Assembly (NCBI RefSeq): GCF_001427605.1
Contig: NZ_LMGZ01000005.1
Location: 48,964 to 112,963 of the forward strand
Length of the DNA stretch: 64,000 nucleotides
Direction of reading: 5' to 3'
DNA from: Devosia sp. Root635
Lineage (GTDB): Bacteria; Pseudomonadota; Alphaproteobacteria; Rhizobiales; Devosiaceae
In this document: positions 36,067 through 46,960 of the stretch, in pieces
How positions within the stretch are numbered: the stretch's first letter is position 1
Layout: every line of letters begins with the position of its first letter
Position numbers and translations under genes: made by a program
Notes under the pieces: generated by a model
The model's database searches: none
The model's input: the letters and a program-made list of their open reading frames with translations, nothing else
Told to the model about the DNA's origin: nothing

Positions 36067-38160
36067 TCAGTCTGCCCGCCTGACCCAGACTGCCGCATCG
36101 TGGAAGGTGGCGCCGCCGAAGGGGGGTGCGGGGGCGGCGTTGGTGAGGGTGTTGATGCCCTTGCCGCGGCGATGGGCCCTGTTCTGGTGGAGGCCTTCGG
36201 CGATGACGACGCCGGTGGGCAGGCCGGTGCGGATGCGGGCGGTGAGATCGACGCTGCCGCGGCGATTGCCGACGGTGACGAATTCGCCATCTTCGATGCC
36301 GAGGCGGGTCGCGTCTTCGGGGTGGATGAAGAGCGAGGGCATGCCTTCGCGCTTCTGGCTGCCGGGAGTTTCGTTGAAGGTCGAATTGAGGAAGGCGCGG
36401 GCCGGGCTGGTGGCGAGGCGGAATGGATGCTCGGCACTGGTGGGCTCGTTGATGGCCCAGTGGTCGGCGAAAAGCGGCATGTCCTGGGGGTCGCAGACCC
36501 AGAGATAGCCCTTGCGGTCGGCGACATCCTGCCAGTTCGGCGCGAAGCGGAAGCGCTTGTCGGGCCAGGCGAAGCCGTCGGCAAAGCGGGCGGCGGCGTC
36601 GGGACGTTCGCGATCGATGAAGCCGGTCTTTTCGACCTCTGCCAGCGCCGGATAGCCGGAGCGGCGGAAGGTTTCGGCGACGACGTCGCGATCCACGGTG
36701 CGGAAACTGTCGTGGTCAAGGCCGAGGCGCAGGGCCAGGGCGTTGATGACTTCGTGGTTGGAGCGGGTTTCGCCGGGGCGCTGGATGACGGCGGGGCCGT
36801 AGAGCACGCGGGTATGACCGCCGCGGGTGTAATAGTCGTTGTGTTCGAGGAACATGCTGGCCGGCAGGACGATATCGGCGAATTCGGCCGTCTCGGTCAT
36901 GAACTGCTCGTGGACCACTAGGAACAGGTCTTCGCGGGCGAAGCCGGCATGGGCCAGGGTCTGGTCGGGAGCGACGGCGGCCGGGTTGGTGTTCTGCACG
37001 ATCATGGCCTTGACCGGGCCGCCGCCTTTCAGCGCCTTGGCGTCGCCGGTGAGGATGGGGCCGATCTCGGACATGTCGAGCCAGCGCGGTTCACCCTTTT
37101 GCATGGCGTCGCCGGTAATGGCCGATTTGTCGAGCTGCCAGGTGCCGGAATTGGAGTGGAAGGCGCCGCCGCCGCGATGCTGCCAGGCGCCGGTCATGGC
37201 GGGAATGCAGAGGGCGGCGTGCATGGCGGTGGCGCCATTGCGCTGGCGGGTGAAGCCGAAACCGAGGCGGAAATAACTCCGCGGCGTGGTGCCGACGAGA
37301 TGGGCGAAGGTGGTGATCTGATCCACTGTGAGGCCGGTGATGGCGGCAGCCCACTCGGGCGTCTTCGTCGCCAGATGGGCTTCGAAATCGGGGCCGAAAT
37401 CGGTGTAGCGGGCCATGTAGGCGCGGTCGGCCAGATTGTCGCGCAGCAGGATGTGCATGACCGATACGGCGAGGGCGCCGTCGGTGCCGGGGCGGAGCAC
37501 GAGGCCGAGATCGGCCTGAGCCATGGTGGCGGTTTCGTAGATGTCGATGACGACGACCTTGGCCTTGCGCTCTTTTTTGGCGCGCATGGCGTGGGTCATG
37601 ACATTGACCTGGGTGTGGACGGCGTTGGTGCCCCAGATGACGACGCAGTCGCTTTCGGCCATCTGCTCGGGATTGACGCCGCCCAAAAGGCCGGTGCCGG
37701 CGATATAGCCAGGCCAGGAAGTGCCGATGCAGATGGTTTCGTATTGGCGCGAATAGCCCTTGGCGGCGCGCAGGCGGTCGATGCCGTCGCGGTGCACATG
37801 GCCCATGGTGCCGGCGTAAAAATAGGGCCAGATGGCTTCAGCGCCGTGCTCGGCCTCGATGGCGGTGAAGCGGGCGGCGATTTCGTCGAGCGCCTCGTCC
37901 CAGGTGATCGGCTCGAACTGGCCGCTGCCCTTGGCGCCGGTGCGGCGCAGCGGATGCAGCAGGCGTTCGGGGTGGTGGACGCGCTCGGCATAGCGGGCGA
38001 CCTTTTCGCAGATGACGCCGGCGGTATAGGGGTCGTCCCTGGCGCCACGCACGCGGCCGATGGTGTGGTCGTCCACAATGTCCACATCCAGCGCGCAGGC
38101 GGAGGGGCAGTCATGCGGGCAGACCGAACGGGCGGTGCGGATGGCGACGGGCTGGTTCAT
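36067..38160 (-). CDS. Molybdopterin oxidoreductase with [4Fe-4S] site
   Basis: 697 residues. N-terminal cluster motif Cys14-x3-Cys18-x3-Cys22-x28-Cys51 (CPHDCPSAC ... VICEK). The molybdopterin domains follow with WDEALDEIAARF, CIGTSWPGY near residue 143, VIWGTNAVHTQVN and AGGxxH-type segments; the last 120 residues form the dinucleotide-binding domain (HPEDATRLGIEDGEFV). It belongs to the BisC/formate-dehydrogenase-like group of soluble single-subunit enzymes; no Tat signal, so cytoplasmic. No partner subunit or cofactor gene is next to it. Substrate unknown. Confidence 0.9.
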   Translation of the reverse strand: MNQPVAIRTARSVCPHDCPSACALDVDIVDDHTIGRVRGARDDPYTAGVICEKVARYAERVHHPERLLHPLRRTGAKGSGQFEPITWDEALDEIAARFTAIEAEHGAEAIWPYFYAGTMGHVHRDGIDRLRAAKGYSRQYETICIGTSWPGYIAGTGLLGGVNPEQMAESDCVVIWGTNAVHTQVNVMTHAMRAKKERKAKVVVIDIYETATMAQADLGLVLRPGTDGALAVSVMHILLRDNLADRAYMARYTDFGPDFEAHLATKTPEWAAAITGLTVDQITTFAHLVGTTPRSYFRLGFGFTRQRNGATAMHAALCIPAMTGAWQHRGGGAFHSNSGTWQLDKSAITGDAMQKGEPRWLDMSEIGPILTGDAKALKGGGPVKAMIVQNTNPAAVAPDQTLAHAGFAREDLFLVVHEQFMTETAEFADIVLPASMFLEHNDYYTRGGHTRVLYGPAVIQRPGETRSNHEVINALALRLGLDHDSFRTVDRDVVAETFRRSGYPALAEVEKTGFIDRERPDAAARFADGFAWPDKRFRFAPNWQDVADRKGYLWVCDPQDMPLFADHWAINEPTSAEHPFRLATSPARAFLNSTFNETPGSQKREGMPSLFIHPEDATRLGIEDGEFVTVGNRRGSVDLTARIRTGLPTGVVIAEGLHQNRAHRRGKGINTLTNAAPAPPFGGATFHDAAVWVRRAD

Positions 38161-38758
38161 GGCGCGAGATTACCGGAGCGTGGACCGGCGCTCAATTGAA
38201 TTGGGGTGATGGGTGATATTCGGGGCGTGAATGCATGGCAAAGCGCCGCCTGCAACGCGGTTATCGGATAGTCGCATGCCAAAACTGGCAGCGTGCGGAT
38301 CCCGAGACGGCCTTCGCCTCTGATAAATTTAGTAATGAGACGGAAGCCGTCTCGGGATGCCGGGACTTGCTCGGACGGCGCGATCGCAGACCCTGGCGGT
38401 TAGCCGTAGCACCCCGCCCAAACTCCCCCGGCTGGCTTCCGGACGCCCGTCGCTGCAGCGCCGCCCGTATCCCGGAAGATGGGGGGATGATACGCGCGGT
38501 TTTGGCGAGGGGGATAAGATGGGCAAGTTGGTGTTTGTGGCCTACCCCCACCCTCATTCCTTCTCACCTAAAATCGCTCCACTGGCGCGATTTTGCCTAC
38601 GGCCGGTTCGAAGCCCACAAGAGGGAGGGAATGAAGTTGGGGGCGTTTGGCCCGACCTACCTTGCGGCCGAGGCGCGATCTCGGGATGGATCCCGGCTCA
38701 AGGCCGGGATGACATCGAGCGTGGGGCAGCGTTGTGCCCACGAGGCGTCATTCCCGGC
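38161..38758. other. Long gap with a 13-bp-arm hairpin and repeat remnants
   Basis: About 600 bases with no supported gene. Perfect 13-bp arms (ATCCCGAGACGGC at 38299-38311, its complement at 38346-38358) enclose 34 bases. Further along, 38680-38725 has GGATGGATCCCGGCTCAAGG, a member of the GGATCCCGG family also at 46767-46855. Some frames stay open but lack start sites and any recognised domain. Confidence 0.45.
38299..38358. repeat. Inverted repeat, 13-bp arms
   Basis: Arms ATCCCGAGACGGC and GCCGTCTCGGGAT are perfectly complementary with a 34-base loop that is itself AT-rich. No T-run. A single copy in the window. Confidence 0.7.
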
Positions 38759-39385
38759 TCAGAGCGTGGCGAAGGCCTTGGCGGAGGCTTCCGTGTTGCG
38801 GCGGGCGCGGTTGGTGGCGTGCTTGGCCAATTGGGCGGCGCCGGAATGGAACTGGGAGAAGGTGACGCGCCTGGCGTCGTGGGTGGCGATGGTGACGCCG
38901 CGCCAGTTGGGGCGGACGGAGCGCACATCGGACCAGGCCAGTTTGGTTTCGCGGCCGAAGGCGGAGCGATGTTCGAGCTGGGTATTGTTCCAGCGAACGC
39001 GGGTGAAGAGGCCGCCGAGGCCGATGGCGACAGCGCCGCCACCGAGCAGCAGAGAGGCGATGAAGGTGGCGATCATCTGGGTGGGCTCGACATGGCGGCT
39101 GCCGCCGATGACGATGATGGCGCTCATCAGCACCACGGCCAAAGCCGCAGCGCCGTAGCAGGCGAAATATTCGACCATGGACGGGCGCAATTCGGACCAG
39201 CCATCGACGCTGACGGCCTCTTCGCTCTGGACCAGGCGCAGAGCGAGGAAGGCGGCATAGCCGAAGGCGACCACGCCGGCGGCGCGGGCAAGGGGCAGAC
39301 CTGAGGTGAAGGGAACGTATTTGAGGACGATCAGCGAAACGACTACGACAAGTGGCACAGCCACTTCCTGCCAGCGCAAGGGCAC
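38759..39385 (-). CDS. Membrane protein of unknown function with C-terminal soluble domain
   Basis: 208 residues from a GTG at 39385 with GGAGAG six bases upstream. Four membrane segments: EVAVPLVVVVSLIVLKYV, AAGVVAFGYAAFLALRLV, AACYGAALAVVLMSAIIV-like (near 75-95) and TFIASLLLGGGAVAIGLGGL. The last 75 residues (TQLEHRSAFGRETKLAWSDVRSVRPNWRGV; in part) resemble a PH-like beta domain often found in YdbT-like proteins, but this is only a pattern. Not recognised further; no operon partner. Confidence 0.7.
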   Translation of the reverse strand: MPLRWQEVAVPLVVVVSLIVLKYVPFTSGLPLARAAGVVAFGYAAFLALRLVQSEEAVSVDGWSELRPSMVEYFACYGAAALAVVLMSAIIVIGGSRHVEPTQMIATFIASLLLGGGAVAIGLGGLFTRVRWNNTQLEHRSAFGRETKLAWSDVRSVRPNWRGVTIATHDARRVTFSQFHSGAAQLAKHATNRARRNTEASAKAFATL

Positions 39386-39768
39386 TATTGCTCTCCAAAG
39401 ATAGGGGCGCCGGCGACGCTAGGTCGGCAATCTATGAGGTGAATCTAGCAAGGTTGGCTGATTTGACCATTAACAATTTTGGGAGCGAGCCCGTTCGCGT
39501 AGAACATCAGCCTTTTTGCAACGGGCGCGGCGAGTTGAGAAAGTGATTCAAGGGCTTCGCGCGGTGATTCATGGGGGTAGCAGAGCGAGTCCGCGGGCGG
39601 GCACAAATGTTTGATAATACAAGGTTTTTTCCGCAGACTTGATCGGCTAGCATTCGCAATTCAGCACGCGCGGCGAAAGACCCCCGGATCAAGTCCGGGG
39701 GAAGCGATTGTGGATGGGTGAGCGTGAAGACTAAGGGCGATTCCCCGCTTTCGGGAATGACGCCGGGT
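39386..39768. other. Intergenic region with R3-type hairpin
   Basis: About 380 bases. The end (39636-39718) repeats the 35042-35128 element: GACTTGATC ... GATCAAGTC with GGGGGAAGCGATTGTGGATGGG. The first half is relatively AT-rich (ATTAACAATTTTGGG) and may hold the promoter of the leftward membrane-protein gene. No gene seen. Confidence 0.4.
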
Positions 39769-40083
39769 CTAGGACAGCACCTTGAGGCCGATGATGCCGG
39801 CGACGATGAGGCCGATGCTGGCGAGGCGGGCCGCGGTGGCCGGATCGCCGAACAGATACATGCCGAGCAAAGCCGTGCCGACGGTGCCGATGCCGGTCCA
39901 CACCGCGTAGCCGGTGCCCACGGGCAGGTCGCGCAGGGCCAGACCCAGTAGGGCGACGCTGATGACCATGGCGAGGACGGTCAGCGAGGTGGGGACGAGC
40001 CTGGTGAAGCCTTCGGTATATTTGAGGCCGATGGCCCAACCCATTTCAAAGATGCCGGCAATAACGAGATAGACCCAAGCCAT
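39769..40083 (-). CDS. gdx: SMR-family guanidinium exporter Gdx (SugE-like)
   Basis: 104 residues from ATG 40083, four membrane helices. The first helix reads [26 protein letters not shown], given here in part ([17 protein letters not shown]), with Glu13 and Trp16 of the Gdx subtype rather than the EmrE subtype, and the [11 protein letters not shown] block of helix three. Gdx proteins export guanidinium in exchange for protons, as dual-topology homodimers. The ribosome site AAGGAG is at 40091-40096, and directly upstream lies a guanidine-II riboswitch, which independently supports the substrate. Confidence 0.93.
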   Translation of the reverse strand: MAWVYLVIAGIFEMGWAIGLKYTEGFTRLVPTSLTVLAMVISVALLGLALRDLPVGTGYAVWTGIGTVGTALLGMYLFGDPATAARLASIGLIVAGIIGLKVLS

Positions 40084-40101
40084 GGGATCTCTCCTTGGTA
40101 T

Positions 40102-40152
40102 GGCGGGTCGTCCCGGCCGGGATAGGGGAAAGGCCGCGGGGTCGTCCACGCG
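40102..40152 (-). promoter_or_regulatory. Guanidine-II riboswitch (mini-ykkC) controlling gdx
   Basis: On the minus strand two short hairpins, each with loop ACGA closed by GG/CC: first CGCGTGG-ACGA-CCCCGCG (40152-40135), second GGCCGGG-ACGA-CCCGCC (40118-40102), 16 bases apart. The second ends six bases before the AAGGAG ribosome site of gdx. Two ACGR-looped hairpins before a Gdx gene is the definition of the guanidine-II class, which binds guanidinium and typically opens the ribosome site. Confidence 0.85.
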
Positions 40153-40228
40153 CCGCCTTGAGATAGGACATATCGAAGCGGAGGTGAAGTGCGTCGCCGG
40201 ACCATCTCATGGTCCGGCGACGCATGGA

Positions 40229-41782
40229 TCAGGCGCCGACAGCGGCAGCGGCGGCGTTTTCCTCGGCCTCGATTTCCGCTTCGGGCTCCTTGCGCAGGGT
40301 GGTGGCGAGCGGAATCTCCCGCAGCAGGAAGGTCAGACCGAAGGCCAGCAGGGCGGCCGCGGCGGCGGTGAGGAAGACCGGGTGCAGGGCGGTGGCGAAG
40401 CCTTCGAGCACCTGGGCGCGTACAGCCTCGGGCAGGGACTGGATGGCCTGGGCGTTGAAGGCGCCGCCGCCAGTAGGCATGGTGCCACCGAGCTGGCTGG
40501 CCAGGCCACTGGAGAAGATGGCGCCAAAGACCGACACGCCGATGGAGCCGCCAATCTGGCGGAACAGGGTGCTGCCGGCCGTGGCAACGCCAACCAGTTC
40601 ACGCGGCACGGCATTCTGCGTGGCGGTGACGCTGACGCTGTTGATGGGGCCAATGCCGACGCCGACGACGAACATATAGAGCGCGATCTGCCAATCGGGG
40701 GTGTCGAGTTGCATCATGCCCAGCAGCAGCAGGCCGCCGAACAGCACGGCCGAGGCCAGCATGGGCAGCAGCTTGTAGCGGCCGGTGCGGCTCATGACGA
40801 AGCCGGACAGGGTCGAAGCGCCGATGAGGCCGACCATCATGGGCAGCAGCTGGAAGGCCGAATTGGTGGGCGAGATGCCCTTGGCGATCTGCAGATAGAG
40901 CGGCAGGAAGGTGATGGAGCCGAACATGGCCATGCCGACGAGGAAACCGACCGAATTGGTGACGACGAAGGTATTGTTGCGGAAGAGCTGGAGCGGCAGC
41001 ACCGGCTCGGCGGCGCGGGACTCAACCCAGACGAAGGCAATAATGGCCACCGCCGACAGGGCGACCATGCCGATGATTTCCACCGAGAACCAGGGGAAGG
41101 TGTTGCCGCCCAGGCTGGTGGCCAGCACGAAAGCCGACAGGGCCGCAGTGAGCAGGACGAAGCCCATATAATCGATCTGGTGGGCGACGCGGGTCACCTT
41201 GGGCTTGAGGGCGAAGCCGATCACCACCAATGCCAGCAGGCCGAGCGGCAGGTTGATGATGAAAATCCAGTGCCAGCTAAGATGCTCGACGATGAAGCCG
41301 CCCAGCAGCGGGCCGACCACCGTGGCGACGCCGAATACGGCGCCGAAAATGCCCTGGATCTTGCCGCGCTGGCGCGGGGGAATGACATCGGCAACCACGG
41401 TCATGGCCACGACCATGAGGCCGCCGCCGCCCAGGCCCTGCACGGTGCGGGCGAAGATGAGGAAGTTCATGGAATTGGCGAAGGCCGAGAGCCCTGCCCC
41501 GATAAGAAAGATGACGATGGCGGCCTGCAGCACGATCTTGCGGCCATAGAGGTCGCCGAGCTTGCCATAGATGGGGGCAACGACGGTGGAGCTGAGCAGA
41601 TAGGCGATGACCACCCAGGTCAGGTGCTCCAGGCCGCCGAGCTCGCTGACGATGGTGGGCAAGGCGGTCGAGACGATGGTCTGGCCGAGAGAGGCCAGCA
41701 GCAGCGTCACCGCGACAGCGCCGATAATGAGGCCCACCGACTGAGCCTGCGGCTCTTCGGCGGATTGTGCAGCTTGAGACAT
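40229..41782 (-). CDS. MFS multidrug efflux pump, EmrB/QacA (DHA2) type
   Basis: 517 residues from ATG 41782; the longer open frame has no ribosome site. Fourteen membrane segments. Motif A GKLGDLYGRKIVL lies between helices two and three, motif C-like GPLLGGFIVEHLSWHWIFIINLPLG later. The carboxy end EAEIEAEENAAAAAVGA is acidic and unstructured. DHA2 pumps expel lipophilic cations and drugs with protons. It is divergent from a MarR-type gene with a strong palindrome between them, so it is likely repressed by it. Confidence 0.93.
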   Translation of the reverse strand: MSQAAQSAEEPQAQSVGLIIGAVAVTLLLASLGQTIVSTALPTIVSELGGLEHLTWVVIAYLLSSTVVAPIYGKLGDLYGRKIVLQAAIVIFLIGAGLSAFANSMNFLIFARTVQGLGGGGLMVVAMTVVADVIPPRQRGKIQGIFGAVFGVATVVGPLLGGFIVEHLSWHWIFIINLPLGLLALVVIGFALKPKVTRVAHQIDYMGFVLLTAALSAFVLATSLGGNTFPWFSVEIIGMVALSAVAIIAFVWVESRAAEPVLPLQLFRNNTFVVTNSVGFLVGMAMFGSITFLPLYLQIAKGISPTNSAFQLLPMMVGLIGASTLSGFVMSRTGRYKLLPMLASAVLFGGLLLLGMMQLDTPDWQIALYMFVVGVGIGPINSVSVTATQNAVPRELVGVATAGSTLFRQIGGSIGVSVFGAIFSSGLASQLGGTMPTGGGAFNAQAIQSLPEAVRAQVLEGFATALHPVFLTAAAAALLAFGLTFLLREIPLATTLRKEPEAEIEAEENAAAAAVGA

Positions 41783-41857
41783 TGGACGATCCTTTGACCC
41801 CGCGGGCATCGATGCCCACTTGCGGGATGAATTATTGCGGCATATATCTGCTCGCAG

Positions 41858-41884
41858 CAATTACATGTCAATAGCATGTAATTG
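41858..41884. promoter_or_regulatory. MarR-type operator, perfect palindrome
   Basis: Arms CAATTACATG (41858-41867) and CATGTAATTG (41875-41884) are perfectly complementary with a 7-base spacer. It sits midway between the divergent efflux-pump and MarR genes, about 75 bp from the former and 31 bp from the latter start. Confidence 0.8.
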
Positions 41885-41914
41885 TCGAAAGCATGCGAAA
41901 TTGCGAGGACTGCC

Positions 41915-42529
41915 ATGCCCCAATCCGGTGGCAAGACCGATATCAACACCCTGCTGCGCAAAGCCGGCATCGAAGAGGCGACCGTGGATGCGGTCATCCG
42001 TATCGATGCGCTGATGCAGAACTGGCGGCGGCGTATCATGCGCCGGGAATTGGGGCACAAGGCATTGAAAGACCTCAGGATCGGCATCGACCTGGCGCAG
42101 TTCGACGTGCTGGTCGCAATCGAGGCCCCGGTCGTGCAGTTCGGCGACAGCGAGGGCGAGACCATGGTGGCGACCGTGGCCGAGCGACTGGGGATCGATC
42201 CGTCGCGCGCCAGCCGTATCGTCAGCGAAATGGTGGAAGCCGGCTATGCGCGGCGGGCGGTGAGCCAGGCCGATGCACGGCGCACCATTATCGAGCTGAC
42301 CGATGCCGGACAGGGCATCATCGAGGCGGTGCGGGCGTATAAGTTCCTGATTCTGGGGGACTTCATCGGCGGGTGGGACAAGCAGGACGTGGAGCGCTTC
42401 GTGCCGCTGCTGCGCAAGTTCGGGCAATGGCCGGAGCACCTGGAGGCCGGTACGAACAAGTTCGCCGATGACATTGCGCTGCTGGCGCAGCAGATTGCGG
42501 CGGACCGGAAGCAGGCCGAACCGGCCTGA
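41915..42529 (+). CDS. MarR-family transcriptional regulator
   Basis: 204 residues from ATG 41915 (GCGAGGA upstream); an in-frame TTG at 41882 would start inside the palindrome. Winged-helix core: TVAERLGIDPSRASRIVSEMVEAGYARRAVSQADARRTIIELTDAG (in part), with the wing DARRTIIELT. Both ends are longer than in minimal MarR proteins. It is divergent from the EmrB-type pump and should bind the palindrome at 41858-41884. The ligand is unknown, but such pairs usually respond to drugs or phenolics. Confidence 0.9.
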   Translation: MPQSGGKTDINTLLRKAGIEEATVDAVIRIDALMQNWRRRIMRRELGHKALKDLRIGIDLAQFDVLVAIEAPVVQFGDSEGETMVATVAERLGIDPSRASRIVSEMVEAGYARRAVSQADARRTIIELTDAGQGIIEAVRAYKFLILGDFIGGWDKQDVERFVPLLRKFGQWPEHLEAGTNKFADDIALLAQQIAADRKQAEPA

Positions 42530-42623
42530 CCCAAACAAGGGCCGTTTTGCCCACTGGAAACGATTTAGTGGACAGATCGGAAGGGCGCGGGCTAGGTCAT
42601 TGGCCTGCTCGGGGGGATGATTC

Positions 42624-43844
42624 ATGGTCGGGCTTGCGCGCGTGCCGGTGACCGCCTTGCTGGGGATGAACATGTTCTTCTCCGGCGTGACCTATGCCGC
42701 GACCATGCCCTATGCCTCGCTGGTGGGCGTGGATACGCTGGGCATGTCGCCGGGCTGGTTCGGCGCCGTCATGGCCACCGGGTCGGTGATCGGCACCTTT
42801 ACAGCTGTGCTGCTGGGTTATGTTTCCGACAAGCTCCGGGATCGCCGGCTGCTGGTGCTGCTGACGGCGCTGGCGGGGATGATCGGGCACGGGCTCATCT
42901 ATCTCTGGCCAAGCCAGGCCGGCTTTACGATCGCCATGGCGGTGATCATGCCGTTCGGGCTGGCCTGCTTTTCGCAGACGCTGGCCTATGTGCGGGTCTA
43001 CTACATGCAGAACCGGCCGGAGCGGGCCGATTTCATGGTGACGGCGCTGCGCACGGTCTTCACCGTGGCCTGGATCATCGTACCACCCGTCGCGGGCTGG
43101 GTTGCGGCAGAGTTCAGCATTTTCGATGTCTATCTGGCATCCGCGATCAGCTATGCGTTGATCGCCGGGGCCTTTGCCGTCCTGATGGGCAACCCGCGGG
43201 CACAGGTGCAGACCCAACCGGTGGTGCGGCGGGAAGGCGCGTCGCTGCTCTCGACCTTTGCCCTGCCGATGGGCACGCTGGCCGGGCTGCTGGGACTGGT
43301 CATCATCCAGTCCGGTACGCGCGTCATGAGCTTCACCGTGCCGCTCTTCATTGTGAACGACCTGAGCGGCACGATTACGCATGTGGGATTTTTCGCCGGC
43401 ATCACGGCGGCGATCGAAGCGCCCTGCATGCTGCTCTGGGCGTGGTTGACAACCAAGTTCACCAAGGAAACCCTATTGGCTTCGGCGGGCCTGGTCATGG
43501 CGCTTTTCATGCTCGGCACCAGCCTGCTGGGCAGCGTTTCGGCGCTCTACTGGCTGCTCGTGCTCAACGGGCTGGGGACAGCCGCCATGATGAGCATCAC
43601 CATTTCCTATGCGCAGGACGCCATCAAGGGGCGTGTCGGCCTCTCCACGTCGCTGCTGGACCTGATCGCCATTTCAGCCAACCTGCTGGGCGCGACGGGC
43701 TTTGCCGTGCTGACCTCGGGCGGCAACTATCGCTTTGCCTTGATGGTGGCCGCGGCGGTTGCAGCGGCAGGTGCGGCCACGATGGCATTGGGCAATGCTG
43801 CAAAGCTGGGGCGACTGAGGGCCGCCACGGTGGCCGAAGGTTAG
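42624..43844 (+). CDS. MFS transporter, sugar-efflux (SET) type
   Basis: 406 residues, ATG at 42624 with GGGGGA before it. Twelve membrane segments; GYVSDKLRDRRLLVLL between helices two and three is the SetA-like motif A, and YVRVYYMQNRP, ALRTVFTVAWIIVPPVAGW further on are shared with SetA/SetB. Such proteins expel sugars or glycosides; some are drug pumps. It follows the MarR gene by 94 bases and overlaps the convergent glycosyltransferase gene by four bases at its end. No regulatory site seen. Confidence 0.83.
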   Translation: MVGLARVPVTALLGMNMFFSGVTYAATMPYASLVGVDTLGMSPGWFGAVMATGSVIGTFTAVLLGYVSDKLRDRRLLVLLTALAGMIGHGLIYLWPSQAGFTIAMAVIMPFGLACFSQTLAYVRVYYMQNRPERADFMVTALRTVFTVAWIIVPPVAGWVAAEFSIFDVYLASAISYALIAGAFAVLMGNPRAQVQTQPVVRREGASLLSTFALPMGTLAGLLGLVIIQSGTRVMSFTVPLFIVNDLSGTITHVGFFAGITAAIEAPCMLLWAWLTTKFTKETLLASAGLVMALFMLGTSLLGSVSALYWLLVLNGLGTAAMMSITISYAQDAIKGRVGLSTSLLDLIAISANLLGATGFAVLTSGGNYRFALMVAAAVAAAGAATMALGNAAKLGRLRAATVAEG

Positions 43845-44641
43845 AACACGACCCCCTCGCGGCGGCAGAGTTCGGCCATGGCGCTGTCGAGGGGTGGTGG
43901 TGGCATGTCTGCGCGGCCGCGATTGGTGAGCTGGCTGCGCCAGAGGTGGATCGCCAGCGTGTCCGGCGCGACAGCGCCGTCGACGCTGGAGCCGGGCTGC
44001 ATGAGCGCCGGAATGCCCTGATAGGGGATCGGATAGAGCGCCGAAGCGGGCAGGACCTGGCCGGAAAGGCCGCGTTGGCGCACGTAGTGGGTCAGGGCCA
44101 TGGGGCCGGTGGCGCCATATTGCATGAATTCAGGAGTGACCCTCTGGCCCATCAGCCGCCGAGCCGCGACTTCGAGGCGCCGGAAGACCGGCAGGTGCGG
44201 CTCCAGGAGCGGGCGCGGGCCAGGTGCGAAAATGCCGAGCAGGTCATCCAGCAACGGGGCATCGGCCGGGATATGGAGCACCGCGCCATTGACCGAGCCG
44301 GGGCGCTCCCAGGCCATGAGATAATCGGGCGGGCCGGCGATCGGGCGGACGCAATAGACGTCCAGATCGGCATAGACGCCGCGGCTTTGGCGCAGGCCGG
44401 TCATGCGGAAGAGGTCGGAGAAGACGCCCGGCGTGCCCCGGCCCTTGTAAAACATCAGCCGCTCGCGCGGCAGGATGTCGGCCGCATCGCAGGCCACCGC
44501 CCCGGCCGGCAGATCGGGGATGGGATCGTAGGAATAGACTTCGACCCGGTGACCGCAACGGCTGAACGAAGCGATGGACAGGGCTTCGAGCCAGCTCATC
44601 GGCCCGTGCCAGAAGCTGAAGATGGTGGGCAGGCCGGTCAT
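43841..44641 (-). CDS. Glycosyltransferase with DXD motif (GT32-like)
   Basis: 266 residues, ATG three bases after the stop of the helicase gene. The N-terminal text IFSFWHGPMSWLEALSIASF and the Asp92-x-Asp94 site in GVYADLDVYCVRP are typical of the GT32/Gb3-type fold that uses a nucleotide sugar and a divalent metal. SDLFRMTGL precedes it as in other family members. A late HLWRSQL could be the terminal His of the fold. Acceptor unknown. It appears co-transcribed with the helicase gene, without an obvious functional link, and overlaps the convergent MFS gene by four bases. Confidence 0.72.
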   Translation of the reverse strand: MTGLPTIFSFWHGPMSWLEALSIASFSRCGHRVEVYSYDPIPDLPAGAVACDAADILPRERLMFYKGRGTPGVFSDLFRMTGLRQSRGVYADLDVYCVRPIAGPPDYLMAWERPGSVNGAVLHIPADAPLLDDLLGIFAPGPRPLLEPHLPVFRRLEVAARRLMGQRVTPEFMQYGATGPMALTHYVRQRGLSGQVLPASALYPIPYQGIPALMQPGSSVDGAVAPDTLAIHLWRSQLTNRGRADMPPPPLDSAMAELCRREGVVF

Positions 44642-44644
44642 CGA

Positions 44645-46591
<1,947 letters not shown>

Positions 46592-46718
46592 TTTTGGCCT
46601 TTATGGACGCCGACCAATCGTTTGGCGTCAGGTTCCGCGTTGGCAGGATGTCCCACATTCGCGGTCGGTTCGGTAGGAATGAGGCTGTGGCGCTACCGGC
46701 ACCATAGCACAAGCAAGC

Positions 46719-46742
46719 AAAAAGGCCGCCCGGCGGGCGGCC
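46719..46742 (-). terminator. Rho-independent terminator downstream of ndk
   Basis: On the minus strand: GGCCGCC, a five-base loop, GGCGGCC, then TTTTT (complement of AAAAA at 46719-46723). A classical terminator for leftward transcripts from ndk. Confidence 0.8.
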
Positions 46743-46766
46743 TAGGAATATCGAAACTACCACCAT

Positions 46767-46855
46767 GTCATCCCAGCGCAGGCCGGGATCCATCCTGAGA
46801 TGGTAGACGTTGGCGCGACCTCAGGATGGATCCCGGCCTACGCCGGGACGACATC
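46767..46855. repeat. Inverted repeat of the GGATCCCGG family (R4)
   Basis: Arms contain AGGCCGGGATCCATCC and GGATGGATCCCGGCCT with TGAGATGGTAG and loop text between. A shorter form is near 38680-38725. Such sequences are common in rhizobial genomes as dispersed hairpins. Confidence 0.65.
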
Positions 46856-46960
46856 GAAAGGGTGGAAAGGCCGAACCGGCCCTTCGCAAGGCTCCGGGCG
46901 TTCGCCCCTCAAATCGCTCCACTCGAGCGATTTGCCGGCTGGCAAGCCAGCCGTCGGGCC

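Larger units (their letters stand above)
46592..46960. other. Gap with ndk terminator and GGATCCCGG repeat
   Basis: About 370 bases. A perfect stem at 46724-46742 ends ndk transcripts. Between them, 46767-46855 is an inverted repeat (GTCATCCCAGCG.. GGCCGGGATCCATCCTGAGA / TCTC.. type, arms near GGATCCCGGCCT and AGGCCGGGATCC) of a family also seen at 38680. Nothing coding. Confidence 0.5.

Noticed and set aside
35042..39718. CRISPR array or tandem repeat
   Set aside because: The repeated text occurs once per gap, not in regular arrays; it is a dispersed hairpin family.
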